The notes under the pieces: generated by a model
Told to the model about the DNA's origin: nothing
What the model saw: the letters and a program-made list of their open reading frames with translations, nothing else
Database searches by the model: none
NCBI RefSeq assembly: GCF_017991995.1
Contig: NZ_JAGOPN010000009.1
Coordinates: 62,001 to 126,000 of the forward strand
Length of the DNA: 64,000 nucleotides
Direction of reading: 5' to 3'
DNA from: Pseudacidovorax sp.
GTDB lineage: Bacteria > Pseudomonadota > Gammaproteobacteria > Burkholderiales > Burkholderiaceae_C
Part shown: positions 9,405 to 18,499 of the stretch, in pieces
Layout of the letters: each line of letters begins with the position of its first letter
Position numbering within the stretch: the stretch's first letter is position 1
Made by a program: the position numbers and the translations under genes

Positions 9405-10684
9405 CCGCCCGCACCGAAGACGAAGCCCCGACCCGTTCGTCGAGCGCCAGCGCCCAGGCAGTGACCATGAGCACGCAAGCCTTCTTCGACGGGCCCACCG
9501 CCGACACCTGGCAGGCCCGCGCCCATGGGTTGCGACAGGCGCTGCAGGCGGACGCGCCCTTGCGCGACCGGGCCGGCGGCCGGCCCGTGGCCGCGCAGGC
9601 ACTGCTCAAGGGCAGCGGCCTGCTGCCGGCCCTGGTGCCCGTGCATCAGGGCGGCGGGGGCGCCGCGGTGTCCAGCCTGCTGCGCGCCGTGCGCGAGCTG
9701 GCCCGCACCGATGCCTCGGTCGCCTTGCTGCTGGGCCATCACATCGCGGCCGTGCTGGGCCTGGCGGTGCACGGCAGTGCACAGGCCCAGTCCCTGCTGG
9801 ACGCCACGGCCCGGCAGCGCTGGCTGTGGACGCATCCGCTGGACACCGACCTGCCCACGCTGGGCGCCCGGCGCATCGGCGCGGGCTGGCTGCTCGACGG
9901 CCAGTTGCATGCCACGGCCGGCCTGCATGCCGCCGATCGCCTGCTGCTGAGCTGGCCCGACGTGCGCGGATCGCGCGTGACGGCCAGCCTGCGGCTGGAC
10001 CATCCCGGCGTTGGCGAAGCCCTGCTGGACGATGGCTTCGGCCTGCGCCAGGCCGGCGGCGGCACGCTGCCCCTGTCGGCCGTGCAGTTGGGCGAGCCCG
10101 AACTGCTCGGCCCCGCGGTCCGTCCCACCTCGCCGCGCGCCGACCTGCCGGCCCTGCTGCAGCAGGCCGCCCAGCTGGAGGTCTTCATCGGCAGCGCCTG
10201 GGGTGCGCTGGACGAAGGCCGCGCCTACACCCTCACCGCCTCGCGGCCCTGGATCCATTCCGGCGTCGAGCGCCACGAGGACGATCCGTGGATCCAGCGC
10301 CGCTACGGCGAACTCGCGCTGCGCGTGCAGGCCGCCACCGAGCTGGCCGAGCGCGCAGCCCGGGACTTCGACCTGGCCCGGGCGGCCGGGGACGACCTGA
10401 ATGCCGCCGCCCGCGATGCGCTGGCCGTGCAGATCGCCACCGCCCACCTGGAAGCCGCCGAGGCCGCCGACGCCGCGGGCAGCGGCATCTTCGAGCTGAT
10501 GGGCGCCCGCTCGGCCACCGTGGCCAACGGCTACGACCGCTTCTGGCGCGACACGCGCACGCTGCGCCTGCCTCAGCGCACCGACGCACGCCAGCGCGCC
10601 CTGGGCCGCTGGCTGCTGGGGGGCGCCGTGCCCCTGTCCACGCCGGCCACGCCTACGGCCGTCTTCGCGGCCCCATCGCCATGA
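9401..10684 (+). CDS. Divergent acyl-CoA-dehydrogenase-fold flavoprotein (DszC/SfnB-like)
   Basis: This 427-residue protein is a distant member of the acyl-CoA dehydrogenase-like monooxygenase group: N-terminal helical region with DRAGGRP, a middle beta region and a C-terminal helical domain ending NGYDRFWRDTRTLRLP. The related proteins here end with an RN-x-RT-x3-H-[ND]-P motif; in this one the His-Asn-Pro segment is replaced (RTLRLPQRTDARQ), and the middle domain is shortened. It may therefore be a non-catalytic or differently acting partner of the next gene, to which it is joined by an ATGA overlap. It begins with an ATGA overlap with metQ2; an internal ATG at 9467 is an alternative start. 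Confidence 0.7.
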   Translation: MTARTEDEAPTRSSSASAQAVTMSTQAFFDGPTADTWQARAHGLRQALQADAPLRDRAGGRPVAAQALLKGSGLLPALVPVHQGGGGAAVSSLLRAVRELARTDASVALLLGHHIAAVLGLAVHGSAQAQSLLDATARQRWLWTHPLDTDLPTLGARRIGAGWLLDGQLHATAGLHAADRLLLSWPDVRGSRVTASLRLDHPGVGEALLDDGFGLRQAGGGTLPLSAVQLGEPELLGPAVRPTSPRADLPALLQQAAQLEVFIGSAWGALDEGRAYTLTASRPWIHSGVERHEDDPWIQRRYGELALRVQAATELAERAARDFDLARAAGDDLNAAARDALAVQIATAHLEAAEAADAAGSGIFELMGARSATVANGYDRFWRDTRTLRLPQRTDARQRALGRWLLGGAVPLSTPATPTAVFAAPSP

Positions 10685-11952
10685 GCGCCCGCCGCACAGC
10701 CCACGCCGGAGGTCTTCCCTTGAGCGCCGTCATCCTGCCCCACCCCACCTTGCAAGAACAGGCACCGCCCGCGCTCTTCGAGCCCGAAAGCGCCAACCGG
10801 TACATCACGCGCGCCGCCGCGCTGCGCCCGCTGTTCGCCCGCGACGCGGCCGAGCGCGACCGCGCCGGCGGCCGGCCCTCGGCGCAGGTCGCCCTGCTGC
10901 GCCAGGAAGGCCTGCTGGCCCTGCTGCTGCCCACGGCCGTGGGCGGCGAGGCCCAACCCTGGTCGACGGCCCTGCGCATCACACGCCTGCTGTCGCAGGT
11001 GGACAGCTCCGTCGGCCACCTCTACGGCTACCACTACGTCAGCCTGCTCGGCCTGGGGCTGCGCCAGGTGCCGGCCCAGGTCGAGCCGCTGTGGCGCCGC
11101 TCCGCGCAGGCCCAATGGTTCTGGGGCAACACGGCCAACAGCTTCTCCAAGAGCCTGTTCGGCCGGCGCGAGGGCGACCACTTCGTGCTCGACGGCTTCC
11201 GGCCCTTCACCTCGGGCTCGCACGTGGCCGACTGGCTCTCCATCGCCTGGGAAGATCCGGCCACCGGCGAGCGCCGCGCCGCCGCCATCGAGGCTGGCCG
11301 CGCGGGCGTGGTGATCGAGGACGACTGGGACGGCATCGGCCAGCGGCAGACCGGCAGCGGCCGGGTCAGCTTCCATGGCGTGCGCGTGCATGCCGACGAA
11401 GTGCTGGGCCCGCCCGCGCCGCTGGACCCGACCCGCGCGCCGGCCGAGCCCTGGCGCACCGTCACGCCGCTGCTGCAGCAGAGCGTGCTGCTCAACGTCT
11501 TCGTCGGCGTGGCCCAGGGCGCCCTGCGCACGTCCCGCGACACGCTGCTGGACGCGCCCGCGTCGCGCCGGCTGCAGCACGACCCCGGCGTGCAGCGCCT
11601 GCTGGGCGAACTCTGGAGCCGCACCCGCGCCGCCATCGCGCTGGCCGACCGCGCCCTGCGCGCCCTGGACGCCGCCGCCGCGCGCGGCGTGCATCTCACG
11701 GTCGAAGAGCGCGGCGAAGCCGCCGTCGCCATCGCCGCGGCCAACGTGCTGGCCGGCGAGGTCGCGCTGCAGACCGCGGCCGGCCTGCTCGAAGCGCTCG
11801 GGCCCCTGGCCGCCGACCGCGGCGCCGGCTTCGACCGCTTCTGGCGCAACGTGCGCATCCACACCCTGCACAACCCGGCCGAATACAAGGTCCGCAACGT
11901 CGGCCGCCACTTTCTTTCGGGCCAGCCGCCCGCCCCTGGAACCTTCCAATGA
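10681..11952 (+). CDS. Acyl-CoA-dehydrogenase-like flavin monooxygenase (DszC/SfnB family)
   Basis: The 423-residue cytosolic flavoprotein resembles DszC/SfnB: DRAGGRPSAQVALLRQEGLL near the N terminus, the middle-domain sequence WFWGNTANSFSKSLFGRREG followed by GFRPFTSGSHVADWL, DDWDGIGQRQTGSGRVSF and the C-terminal motif RFWRNVRIHTLHNPAEYK, His at about residue 397. The family uses reduced flavin and oxygen to oxygenate sulfur (dibenzothiophene, sulfones) or related substrates; the exact substrate is unknown. It overlaps the preceding divergent paralogue and the following LLM monooxygenase by 4 bp each, so the three are co-translated and may act in sequence. Confidence 0.82.
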   Translation: MSARRTAHAGGLPLSAVILPHPTLQEQAPPALFEPESANRYITRAAALRPLFARDAAERDRAGGRPSAQVALLRQEGLLALLLPTAVGGEAQPWSTALRITRLLSQVDSSVGHLYGYHYVSLLGLGLRQVPAQVEPLWRRSAQAQWFWGNTANSFSKSLFGRREGDHFVLDGFRPFTSGSHVADWLSIAWEDPATGERRAAAIEAGRAGVVIEDDWDGIGQRQTGSGRVSFHGVRVHADEVLGPPAPLDPTRAPAEPWRTVTPLLQQSVLLNVFVGVAQGALRTSRDTLLDAPASRRLQHDPGVQRLLGELWSRTRAAIALADRALRALDAAAARGVHLTVEERGEAAVAIAAANVLAGEVALQTAAGLLEALGPLAADRGAGFDRFWRNVRIHTLHNPAEYKVRNVGRHFLSGQPPAPGTFQ

Positions 11953-13292
11953 CCGCCCCACGTCCCCGTCAGCTGCACCTCAACATCAACGCCCTGCATT
12001 CGGGCTTCGTGCCCTCGGCCTGGCGCCTGCCCGAAAGCGCGCCCGACGCCTTCATCGACGTGCACCACTACGTGCGCCTCGCGCGCATCGCCGAGGCCGG
12101 CAAGCTCGACGCGATCTTCCTGGCCGACAACGCGGCCATCGTCGACCAGATCGACTTCCGCCCCATCACCGCGCTGGAGCCCACGGTGCTGCTCACCGCC
12201 GTGGCCGCCGCCACCACGCACCTGGGCGTGATCGGCACCGCCTCCACCAGCTACAACGAGCCCTACAACATCGCCCGCCGCTTCGCCTCGCTGGATCTGG
12301 TGAGCGGCGGCCGCGCAGGCTGGAACGTGGTGACCACCGCCGATCTGCCCTCGGCCCGCAATTTCGGCCTGGAGGCCGTGCCCGACCATGCCCAGCGCTA
12401 CCGCCGCGCCGACGAGTTCACCCAGCTGGTGAAGGACCTGTGGGACAGCTGGGAGGACGACGCCTTCATCGGCGACAAGGCCACCGGCCGCTTCGTGGAC
12501 CTGGCCAAGGTGCATCCGGTGCGGCATCGGGGCGAGTTCTTCTCGGTGCAGGGCCCGCTGAACCTGCCGCGCTCGCCCCAGGGCCGGCCGGTGCTGGTGC
12601 AGGCCGGCGCCTCGGCCGATGGCCGCGAACTGGCCGCGCGCCATGCCGAGGCCGTGTTCAGCGCCTCGCAGTCCTTCGAGGAATCGCTGGACTACGCCCG
12701 CGGCCTGAAGCAGCGGGCCGAAGCCCTGGGCCGCGGCCCCGACGCCGTCAAGGTGCTGGCCGGCCTGACCACCATCATCGGCAGCACCGAGGCCGAGGCC
12801 CGCCGCCGGCGCGACCAGCTGGTGGACCTGATCCCGTGGAACTACAGCCTGACCCGCCTGGCGGGGACGCTGGGCGTGCCGGTGGACCGGCTGAAGCTGG
12901 ACGAGCGCCTGCCCGAGGATCTGGCCCTGCCGGGCGGCGGCAATGGCAACCACACCTTCTTCCATGCCACCCTGGCGCATGCGCGCCGCGGCCAGTTCAC
13001 GGTGCGGCAGCTGATCCGCGAGCTGGCCGGCGGCGGCGGCCACCGCGTCATCGTCGGCACGCCCGAGCAGATCGCCGACGACATCGAGCACTGGTTCAGG
13101 GCCGGCGCGGCCGATGGCTTCAACCTGATGCCCGACCAGCTGCCGGGCGGACTGCAGGACTTCGTGGACGGCGTGGTGCCGATCCTGCAGCGCCGGGGCA
13201 TCTTCCGCACGGCCTACGAGGGCCGGACGCTGCGCGAGCACCTGGGGCTGGCGCGGCCCGCCGGGCGCGAGGCGACGCGGCAGGCGGCCTGA
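11949..13292 (+). CDS. LLM-class FMN-dependent monooxygenase (NtaA/SnaA/DszA family)
   Basis: The 447-residue TIM-barrel flavoenzyme shows the NtaA/DszA hallmarks: RQLHLNINALHSGFVPSAWR, NEPYNIARRFASLDLVSGGR followed by AGWNVVTT, the HRGEFFSVQGPLN segment, PVLVQAGASADGRELAARHA and the late GTPEQIADDIEHWF. Family members use FMNH2 supplied by a separate reductase to cleave C-S or C-N bonds (sulfones, alkanesulfonates, aminopolycarboxylates). It is the last gene of the operon beginning at 8589. No flavin reductase is encoded in the window, so one must come from elsewhere. Confidence 0.86.
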   Translation: MTAPRPRQLHLNINALHSGFVPSAWRLPESAPDAFIDVHHYVRLARIAEAGKLDAIFLADNAAIVDQIDFRPITALEPTVLLTAVAAATTHLGVIGTASTSYNEPYNIARRFASLDLVSGGRAGWNVVTTADLPSARNFGLEAVPDHAQRYRRADEFTQLVKDLWDSWEDDAFIGDKATGRFVDLAKVHPVRHRGEFFSVQGPLNLPRSPQGRPVLVQAGASADGRELAARHAEAVFSASQSFEESLDYARGLKQRAEALGRGPDAVKVLAGLTTIIGSTEAEARRRRDQLVDLIPWNYSLTRLAGTLGVPVDRLKLDERLPEDLALPGGGNGNHTFFHATLAHARRGQFTVRQLIRELAGGGGHRVIVGTPEQIADDIEHWFRAGAADGFNLMPDQLPGGLQDFVDGVVPILQRRGIFRTAYEGRTLREHLGLARPAGREATRQAA

Positions 13293-13480
13293 GCGCTGCA
13301 GACGCGGCGCACGCGCGGGACGGCGCCAGGCCAGGCCAGGACAGGCCATCGCCGGTGCCCGGACCCGGGCCGCGGCGAGGCCCTCAACTATCATCGACCG
13401 CACCGGGAAAGCAGCCTCCCGACCCTCTCGAAGGTAGACGGTGTCCCGTCCAAGTGCTGGGCTTGCCCTATGGAGTTTTC

Positions 13481-14851
13481 GTGGACACCGCTCTGCCCGA
13501 CGGCGCCGACCCGGCGCAACCCTCCCTCTCGCTCACCGAGGCACTGCGCTTCTGGCTGAAGCTCGGCTTCATCAGCTTCGGCGGTCCTGCCGGCCAGATC
13601 GCGCTGATGCACGCGGAGCTGGTCGACCGGCGCCGCTGGATCTCGGAGCGTCGCTTCCTGCATGCCCTGAACTACTGCATGCTGCTGCCCGGCCCGGAGG
13701 CCCAGCAGCTGGCGACGTACCTCGGCTGGCTGCTGCATCGCACCTGGGGCGGCATCCTCGCAGGAACCCTCTTCGTGCTGCCGTCGCTCTTGCTCATCAT
13801 CGGCCTGGCCTGGCTGTACATGGCCCATGGCGACATGCCCGCCGTGGCCGGCGCGTTCTACGGCATCAAGCCGGCCGTGACGGCGCTGGTGGCCCAGGCC
13901 GCCTACCGGGTGGGGTCCAGGTCACTGAAGAACCGTTGGCAATGGGGCATCGCCATCGCGGCCTTCTTCGCCATCTTCGCGCTCGACGTTCCGTTCCCGG
14001 CCATCGTGCTGGGGGCCGCGGCCATCGGGTTCGTGGGTGGCCGGCTGCGTCCGTCGGCCTTCGGGGGCGGCGGCGGCCACGGCCCCTCGTCTGGCCGGGA
14101 GCCGGCCCGGCGCGCGCTGATCGACGACGACACGCCGACACCGGCGCACGCCCGCTTCACCTGGCGGCGCTTTGCCGCGGTGCTGGTGGTGAGCCTCGGG
14201 CTCTGGCTTGTCGCGATGGGGGCGCTGGTGGCGCGCTACGGGCTGGATTCCGTGCTCGTCCAGATGGGCTGGTTCTTCACCAAGGCCGCGCTCATGACTT
14301 TCGGCGGCGCCTATGCGGTGCTGCCCTACGTCTACCAGGGCGCCGTGGAGCATTTCCACTGGCTGACGGCCACCCAGATGATCGACGGCCTCGCGCTGGG
14401 GGAGACCACGCCCGGGCCGCTCATCATGGTGGTGTCCTTCGTGGCCTTCGTCGGGGCGTGGACACACGCCATCTTCGGGTCGGATTCGCTCCTGCTGGCC
14501 GGTGCCGTCGCCGCCACCGTGGTGACCTTCTTCACCTTCCTGCCCTCCTTCTTCTTCATCCTGCTCGGGGGGCCCTTCATCGAGTCCACCCACGGCAACC
14601 TGAAGTTCACGGCGCCGCTGGCCGCCATCACCGCCGCCGTGGTGGGCGTCATCGTGAACCTGGCGGTGTTCTTCGCCTATCACGTGGTATGGCCCAGGGG
14701 CTTCGGCGGTGCGATGGACGGGTGGTCTGTCGCCATCGGCCTGGCGGCGGGCATTGCGTTGATCCGGTACAAGGCCGGCGTCATCCCGGTCATCGCCGCG
14801 GCAGGCGCGGCGGGGCTGGCGGTGCAGCTCCTGGTGGGCCACATCGCCTGA
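13481..14851 (+). CDS. chrA: Chromate efflux transporter ChrA, two-domain type
   Basis: The 456-residue membrane protein has the duplicated CHR fold. The first half carries FGGPAGQIALMHAELVDRRR and LLPGPEAQQLATYLGW; the second half carries FGGAYAVLPYVYQGAVEHFH and LGETTPGPLIMVVSFVAF. They are separated by a hydrophilic loop near residues 200-230. The family expels chromate, a sulfate analogue, at the inner membrane. The start is GTG at 13481, with GGAG at 13472-13475 at good spacing. No chrB regulator is adjacent. The 188 bp upstream contains a possible -10 (TATCAT at 13389) but no clear -35. Confidence 0.9.
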   Translation: MDTALPDGADPAQPSLSLTEALRFWLKLGFISFGGPAGQIALMHAELVDRRRWISERRFLHALNYCMLLPGPEAQQLATYLGWLLHRTWGGILAGTLFVLPSLLLIIGLAWLYMAHGDMPAVAGAFYGIKPAVTALVAQAAYRVGSRSLKNRWQWGIAIAAFFAIFALDVPFPAIVLGAAAIGFVGGRLRPSAFGGGGGHGPSSGREPARRALIDDDTPTPAHARFTWRRFAAVLVVSLGLWLVAMGALVARYGLDSVLVQMGWFFTKAALMTFGGAYAVLPYVYQGAVEHFHWLTATQMIDGLALGETTPGPLIMVVSFVAFVGAWTHAIFGSDSLLLAGAVAATVVTFFTFLPSFFFILLGGPFIESTHGNLKFTAPLAAITAAVVGVIVNLAVFFAYHVVWPRGFGGAMDGWSVAIGLAAGIALIRYKAGVIPVIAAAGAAGLAVQLLVGHIA

Positions 14852-14937
14852 GAAGGTGTGAAGGGGCGGGGCACCGGGCGGCACCGGACTCGCGCACCGC
14901 AGGGGGGGTCCGGCCCGCACCGGCGATCGGCCCTCCT

Positions 14938-15342
14938 TCAGGCCACCAGCGGCGGCGGCACCGCCGCCAGCAGGCTGCGCGTGTACGCATGCGCCGGCTG
15001 CGTCAGCACCTCGGCCACCGGCCCCTGCTCCACCACGCGGCCCTGGTCCAGCACCACCACGCGGTCGGCCACATGCCGCACCAGGTTGATGTCGTGCGAG
15101 ATGAACAGCAGCGCCGTGCCCAGGCGCGACTGCAGCTCGCCGATGAGGTCGATCACCTGGGCCTGGATGCTGACGTCGAGCGCGGAGACCGGCTCGTCGC
15201 ACACGATGAGCTGCGGCTCGGCGGCCAGCGCGCGGGCGCGCTGGCGCAGACCGCCGGACAGCTTGTGCGCATGCTGGCTCAGCCGCTGTTCGGGCTCGAG
15301 CATGCCCACCTGCGCCAGCGTGTCGATCACGCGGCGGCGCAC
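14938..15342 (-). pseudogene. 5'-truncated dipeptide/oligopeptide-type ABC ATPase (DppF/OppF remnant)
   Basis: The 134-codon frame contains only the C-terminal half of a DppF/OppF-like ATPase: signature HKLSGGLRQRARALA, Walker B LIVCDEPVSALD, switch LLFISHDINLVRHV and the tail QPAHAYTRSLLAAVPPP. Walker A and the N-terminal ~150 residues are missing. In frame, a stop lies six codons upstream of the GTG at 15342. Upstream DNA on the same strand (15376-15347) matches the operator half of the sulfur-regulon promoters and then switches directly into ATPase coding sequence. This looks like a deletion joining an operator to the middle of the ABC gene. It cannot hydrolyse ATP as it stands. Confidence 0.8.
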
Positions 15343-15346
15343 GGTC

Positions 15347-15376
15347 TTCGCGCTTGCTTATGCGCAGCGCGTCGAA
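15347..15376 (-). promoter_or_regulatory. Truncated sulfur-regulon operator at deletion scar
   Basis: On the minus strand, position 1 is 15376: TTCGACG at 1-7, AGCAA at 19-23 and G at 28, as in the complete promoters elsewhere. Thirteen bases (AAGCAAGCGCGAA, positions 18-30) are identical to the promoter at 18348. The TTCGTT box, -35 and -10 are absent; sequence of the truncated ABC ATPase begins instead. Confidence 0.5.
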
Positions 15377-15432
15377 GGCACGCGCCAGTCCGGCATCGGC
15401 CCATGCGTGCGAGGCCCCCGTCGACCGCCGCC

Positions 15433-18171
15433 CTACCCGGCGAGCGCCTGCCGCAGGTAGGCGGCCGTCGCGCTTCTGGTCGGGGTTGCGGCGACCTGCG
15501 CGGGCGTCCCCTGCGCCAAGACACGGCCGCCTTCTGCGCCCGCGCCGGGCCCCATGTCGATCACCCAGTCGGCCGCCGCCACGACGCGCATGTCGTGCTC
15601 GACGACCAGCACCGTGTTGCCGGCGTCCACCAGCGTCTGCAGCGGCGCCATCAGCCGCTCGACGTCCGCCGGGTGCAGGCCGGTCGTGGGTTCGTCCAGG
15701 ATGTAGAGGGTGCCCCCGCGCGGCACGCGCTGCAGTTCGGTGGCGAGCTTGATGCGCTGGGCCTCGCCGCCGGACAGTTCGGTGGCTGGCTGACCCAGGC
15801 GCAGGTAGTCCAGCCCGAGTTCGCCGAGCAGCTTCAGCGGCGCCGCGATGCGCGGCTGCGCGTCGAAGTGCACCCGCGCCTCCTCGACCGTCAGGTCGAG
15901 CACCTCGGCAATGTTCTTGCCGTTCCAGGTGATGGTCAGGGTGTCGGCGTTGTAGCGCGCGCCATGGCAGGCGGGACAGGGTGCATACACGCTCGGCATG
16001 AACAGCAGTTCCACGCTCACCGAGCCTTCACCCTCGCAGGTGTCGCAACGCCCCTTGGCGACGTTGAAGGAGAAGCGCCCCGCGTCGTAGCGCCTTCGGC
16101 GAGCCGATGGCGTGGAGGCGAAGAGCTGCCGGACGGCGTCGAACAGCCCGGTGTAGGTCGCGAGGTTGGAGCGGGGCGTGCGGCCGATCGGCTTCTGGTC
16201 GACTTGCACGAGCCGGCGCACCGCCTCGGCACCGGCCCCCAGCTTGCCGGCCATGGGGGTCGACCAGGCTTCGTCGCCGCCCTCCGGCAGGTCTTCGTCA
16301 GGCGCGGCGCCTCGGCCGAGCCGCTGGTGCAGCAGTTCGGCCAGCACCTGGCTGACGAGCGTGGATTTGCCGGAGCCGGACCGGCCGGTGACGGCACACA
16401 GTACGCCGAGCGGAATGCGGACGTCGAGCCCGCTCAGGTTGTTGCGGCTGATCCCTTCCAGCGCCAGCCACTGGCCGGGCGAGCGGCCACGGCCGGCCGG
16501 GGGAAGCCGGTCCGCGCGAAGGAAGCGCGCGGTGACCGAGCGCTCGACCACCGCGAGCCCTTCGGGCGGTCCGCTGTAGAGCACCTCGCCGCCGCGGCTG
16601 CCGGCCCCGGGCCCGACGTCGACGATCCAGTCGGCGCGCCGCATCGTCTCCAGGTCGTGCTCCACCACGAACACCGAATTGCCGTTGCACCGGAGTTGCG
16701 CCAGCGCATCCAGCAAGGCTTCGCCGTCGGCCGGGTGCAGGCCGGCGGAAGGCTCGTCGAGTACGTAGACCACGCCGAACAGGCTCGAGCGGATCTGCGC
16801 CCCGAGGCGCAGGCGCTGCAATTCGCCGGGCGACAGCGTCGGCGTCGAGCGGTCAATGGTCAGGTAGCCCAGGCCGAGCCCGAGCAGGGTCTGGATGCGC
16901 TCGCGAATCTCCGTGGCCAGGCGTTGAGCGGCCAGGCGCTTCTCCTCCGAGCCTTCGGGTGTACGGCGCACGTCGGGCGCCGCGGCGTGGGACGCCCGGC
17001 CCTTCGCAGATCGCAGGGCGCGCGCCGTGCGGGACTGCGCCGCGCCTAGCGTCTGCGAGGGGGGCGCTGTCGCCTCGGACCGCCCCTGCGCGGCCCCGGC
17101 CAGCAGCGCATGCACGGCCGCCAGCGGCAAGGCGGCGACCTCGCCGATGTCGTGCCCTTCGAAGGTCACCGACAGCGCCTCGGCCTTGAGGCGCTTGCCC
17201 TGGCATGCCGGACACAGCCCGCCCACCATGAAGCGCGACACGCGCCGTTTCATCAGCTCGCTCTGGCTGGTGGCGTAGGTGTGGAGCACATAGCGGCGCG
17301 CGCTGGTGAAGGTGCCCTGGTAACTCGGCGCCAGCTTGCGGCGCAGCGCCTGTCGGGCTTCGGCCGGCGTGAATCCGGCATAGACCGGCACCGTGGGCTG
17401 CTCGTCGGTGAACAGGATCCAGTCGCGGACCTTCTTCGGCAGTCGGTGCCAGGGCGTGTCGACGTCATGGCCGAGCGTCACCAGAATGTCGCGCAGGTTC
17501 TGGCCCTGCCAGGCCGTGGGCCATGCGGCCACCGCGCGCTCGCGGATCGTCAGGGACGGGTCGGGCACCATCGACGCCTCGGTGACGTCGAAGACGCGGC
17601 CAAGACCGTGGCAAGTCGGGCAGGCGCCCTGGGGCGTGTTGGGCGAGAAGTCCTCGGCATAGAGCATCGGCTGGTCGGACGGGTAATGCCCCGCGCGGGA
17701 AAACAGCAGGCGCAGCAGGCTCGACAGCGTGGTCAGGCTCCCGACCGTGGAGCGCGAGCCCGGCGTGCCGCGCGACTGCTGCAGCGCCACGGCCGGCGGC
17801 AGGCCGTCGATGCGGTCGACCTCGGGCACGCCCACCTGGTCGATCAGGCGGCGGGCATAGGGCGCCACGGAGTCGAGGTAGCGCCGCTGCGACTCGGCGA
17901 AGATCGTGCCGAACGCCAGCGACGACTTCCCCGAGCCGGAAATGCCTGTGAACACCACGAGGGCGTCGCGCGGAATGTCCACGTCGACGTCCCGCAGGTT
18001 GTGCTCGCGTGCGCCGCGCACGCGCACGAAGCGCTCGATGTCCGCGTGCTCTGGCATGCCGGCACGTGCCGACGTCTTCGCCGCGCCTGCGGCTGCGGCC
18101 GGCGCTGGGCCGGCGGTGGATTTACGGCTTGCGGGTCTTGGCATGCGCCGACTGTGCACGCGCTCCGCCAT
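15433..18171 (-). CDS. UvrA-like ABC ATPase lacking the UvrB-binding domain (class II UvrA)
   Basis: The 912-residue frame (starts at 18144 or 18057 also possible; none has a clear Shine-Dalgarno) has both UvrA nucleotide-binding halves: Walker [10 protein letters not shown] and GRSGSGKST, signatures [13 protein letters not shown] and [13 protein letters not shown], and CxxC zinc modules CPTCHG, CPACQG, CDTCEG and CPACHG. Between [13 protein letters not shown] and the first CPTCHG only about 25 residues occur, where canonical UvrA carries the roughly 115-residue UvrB-binding domain and a CxxC pair. It also has an Ala/Ser-rich insertion ([15 protein letters not shown] onward). UvrA2-type proteins are linked to tolerance of DNA-damaging or intercalating compounds; that function is inferred. 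It has no operon partner. Confidence 0.85.
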   Translation of the reverse strand: MAERVHSRRMPRPASRKSTAGPAPAAAAGAAKTSARAGMPEHADIERFVRVRGAREHNLRDVDVDIPRDALVVFTGISGSGKSSLAFGTIFAESQRRYLDSVAPYARRLIDQVGVPEVDRIDGLPPAVALQQSRGTPGSRSTVGSLTTLSSLLRLLFSRAGHYPSDQPMLYAEDFSPNTPQGACPTCHGLGRVFDVTEASMVPDPSLTIRERAVAAWPTAWQGQNLRDILVTLGHDVDTPWHRLPKKVRDWILFTDEQPTVPVYAGFTPAEARQALRRKLAPSYQGTFTSARRYVLHTYATSQSELMKRRVSRFMVGGLCPACQGKRLKAEALSVTFEGHDIGEVAALPLAAVHALLAGAAQGRSEATAPPSQTLGAAQSRTARALRSAKGRASHAAAPDVRRTPEGSEEKRLAAQRLATEIRERIQTLLGLGLGYLTIDRSTPTLSPGELQRLRLGAQIRSSLFGVVYVLDEPSAGLHPADGEALLDALAQLRCNGNSVFVVEHDLETMRRADWIVDVGPGAGSRGGEVLYSGPPEGLAVVERSVTARFLRADRLPPAGRGRSPGQWLALEGISRNNLSGLDVRIPLGVLCAVTGRSGSGKSTLVSQVLAELLHQRLGRGAAPDEDLPEGGDEAWSTPMAGKLGAGAEAVRRLVQVDQKPIGRTPRSNLATYTGLFDAVRQLFASTPSARRRRYDAGRFSFNVAKGRCDTCEGEGSVSVELLFMPSVYAPCPACHGARYNADTLTITWNGKNIAEVLDLTVEEARVHFDAQPRIAAPLKLLGELGLDYLRLGQPATELSGGEAQRIKLATELQRVPRGGTLYILDEPTTGLHPADVERLMAPLQTLVDAGNTVLVVEHDMRVVAAADWVIDMGPGAGAEGGRVLAQGTPAQVAATPTRSATAAYLRQALAG

Positions 18172-18499
18172 GGCAGGGACGGAACATGCCGGCTCCTGCT
18201 ATAGGAAACGGCGCGGAATTCGCCCTGGTGGAGCTGGCGGATGGAAATGCTCACGGAAGTACCTGTGATGCAGATGGAAGGAAGCGCCATGGAGCGCAGC
18301 GCGGCCGGGCCGTGCATGCGCCCGCGCACGCGCAGGGGCCGCCGCGCTTATGCGCACCCACAGCAAGCAAGCGCGAAAAACGTCGTTGGCGGCGCAGGCC
18401 GCCCCGCCTAGGCTTCGACGCTTTCCGCACTGCACGGATGCGCCGCACGCCGCCCACGGGCCTAGCGTCCGCGGCCACGCCGGCCCCCCCTGCCTTCCC
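18172..18499. other. Intergenic region between uvrA-like gene and flavoprotein operon
   Basis: This 328-bp divergent region contains the sulfur-regulon-type promoter at 18348-18414 firing rightward. The left 170 bp must hold the leftward promoter of the uvrA-like gene, but I see no convincing -35/-10 there, and no small gene or repeat. Confidence 0.5.
18348..18414 (+). promoter_or_regulatory. Sulfur-regulon-type promoter of the 18500-28806 operon
   Basis: TTATGCG at 18348-18354, AGCAA at 18366-18370, G at position 28 (18375), GTCGTT at 18382-18387, -35 TTGGCG (18386-18391), 17-bp spacer and -10 TAGGCT (18409-18414). The first gene starts 86 bp downstream. Confidence 0.58.

Noticed and set aside
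11375-13480. Upstream extension of the chrA frame giving a 1158-codon open frame
   Set aside because: The extension overlaps the flavoprotein and LLM genes out of frame and reads as low-complexity Arg/Ala; the GTG at 13481 with GGAG fits ChrA length exactly.
15357-15423. TTATGCGCA on the plus strand at 15358 as another regulon promoter firing rightward
   Set aside because: Position 35-40 reads GGCATC instead of TTCGTT, and the match is better explained by the truncated operator on the minus strand.
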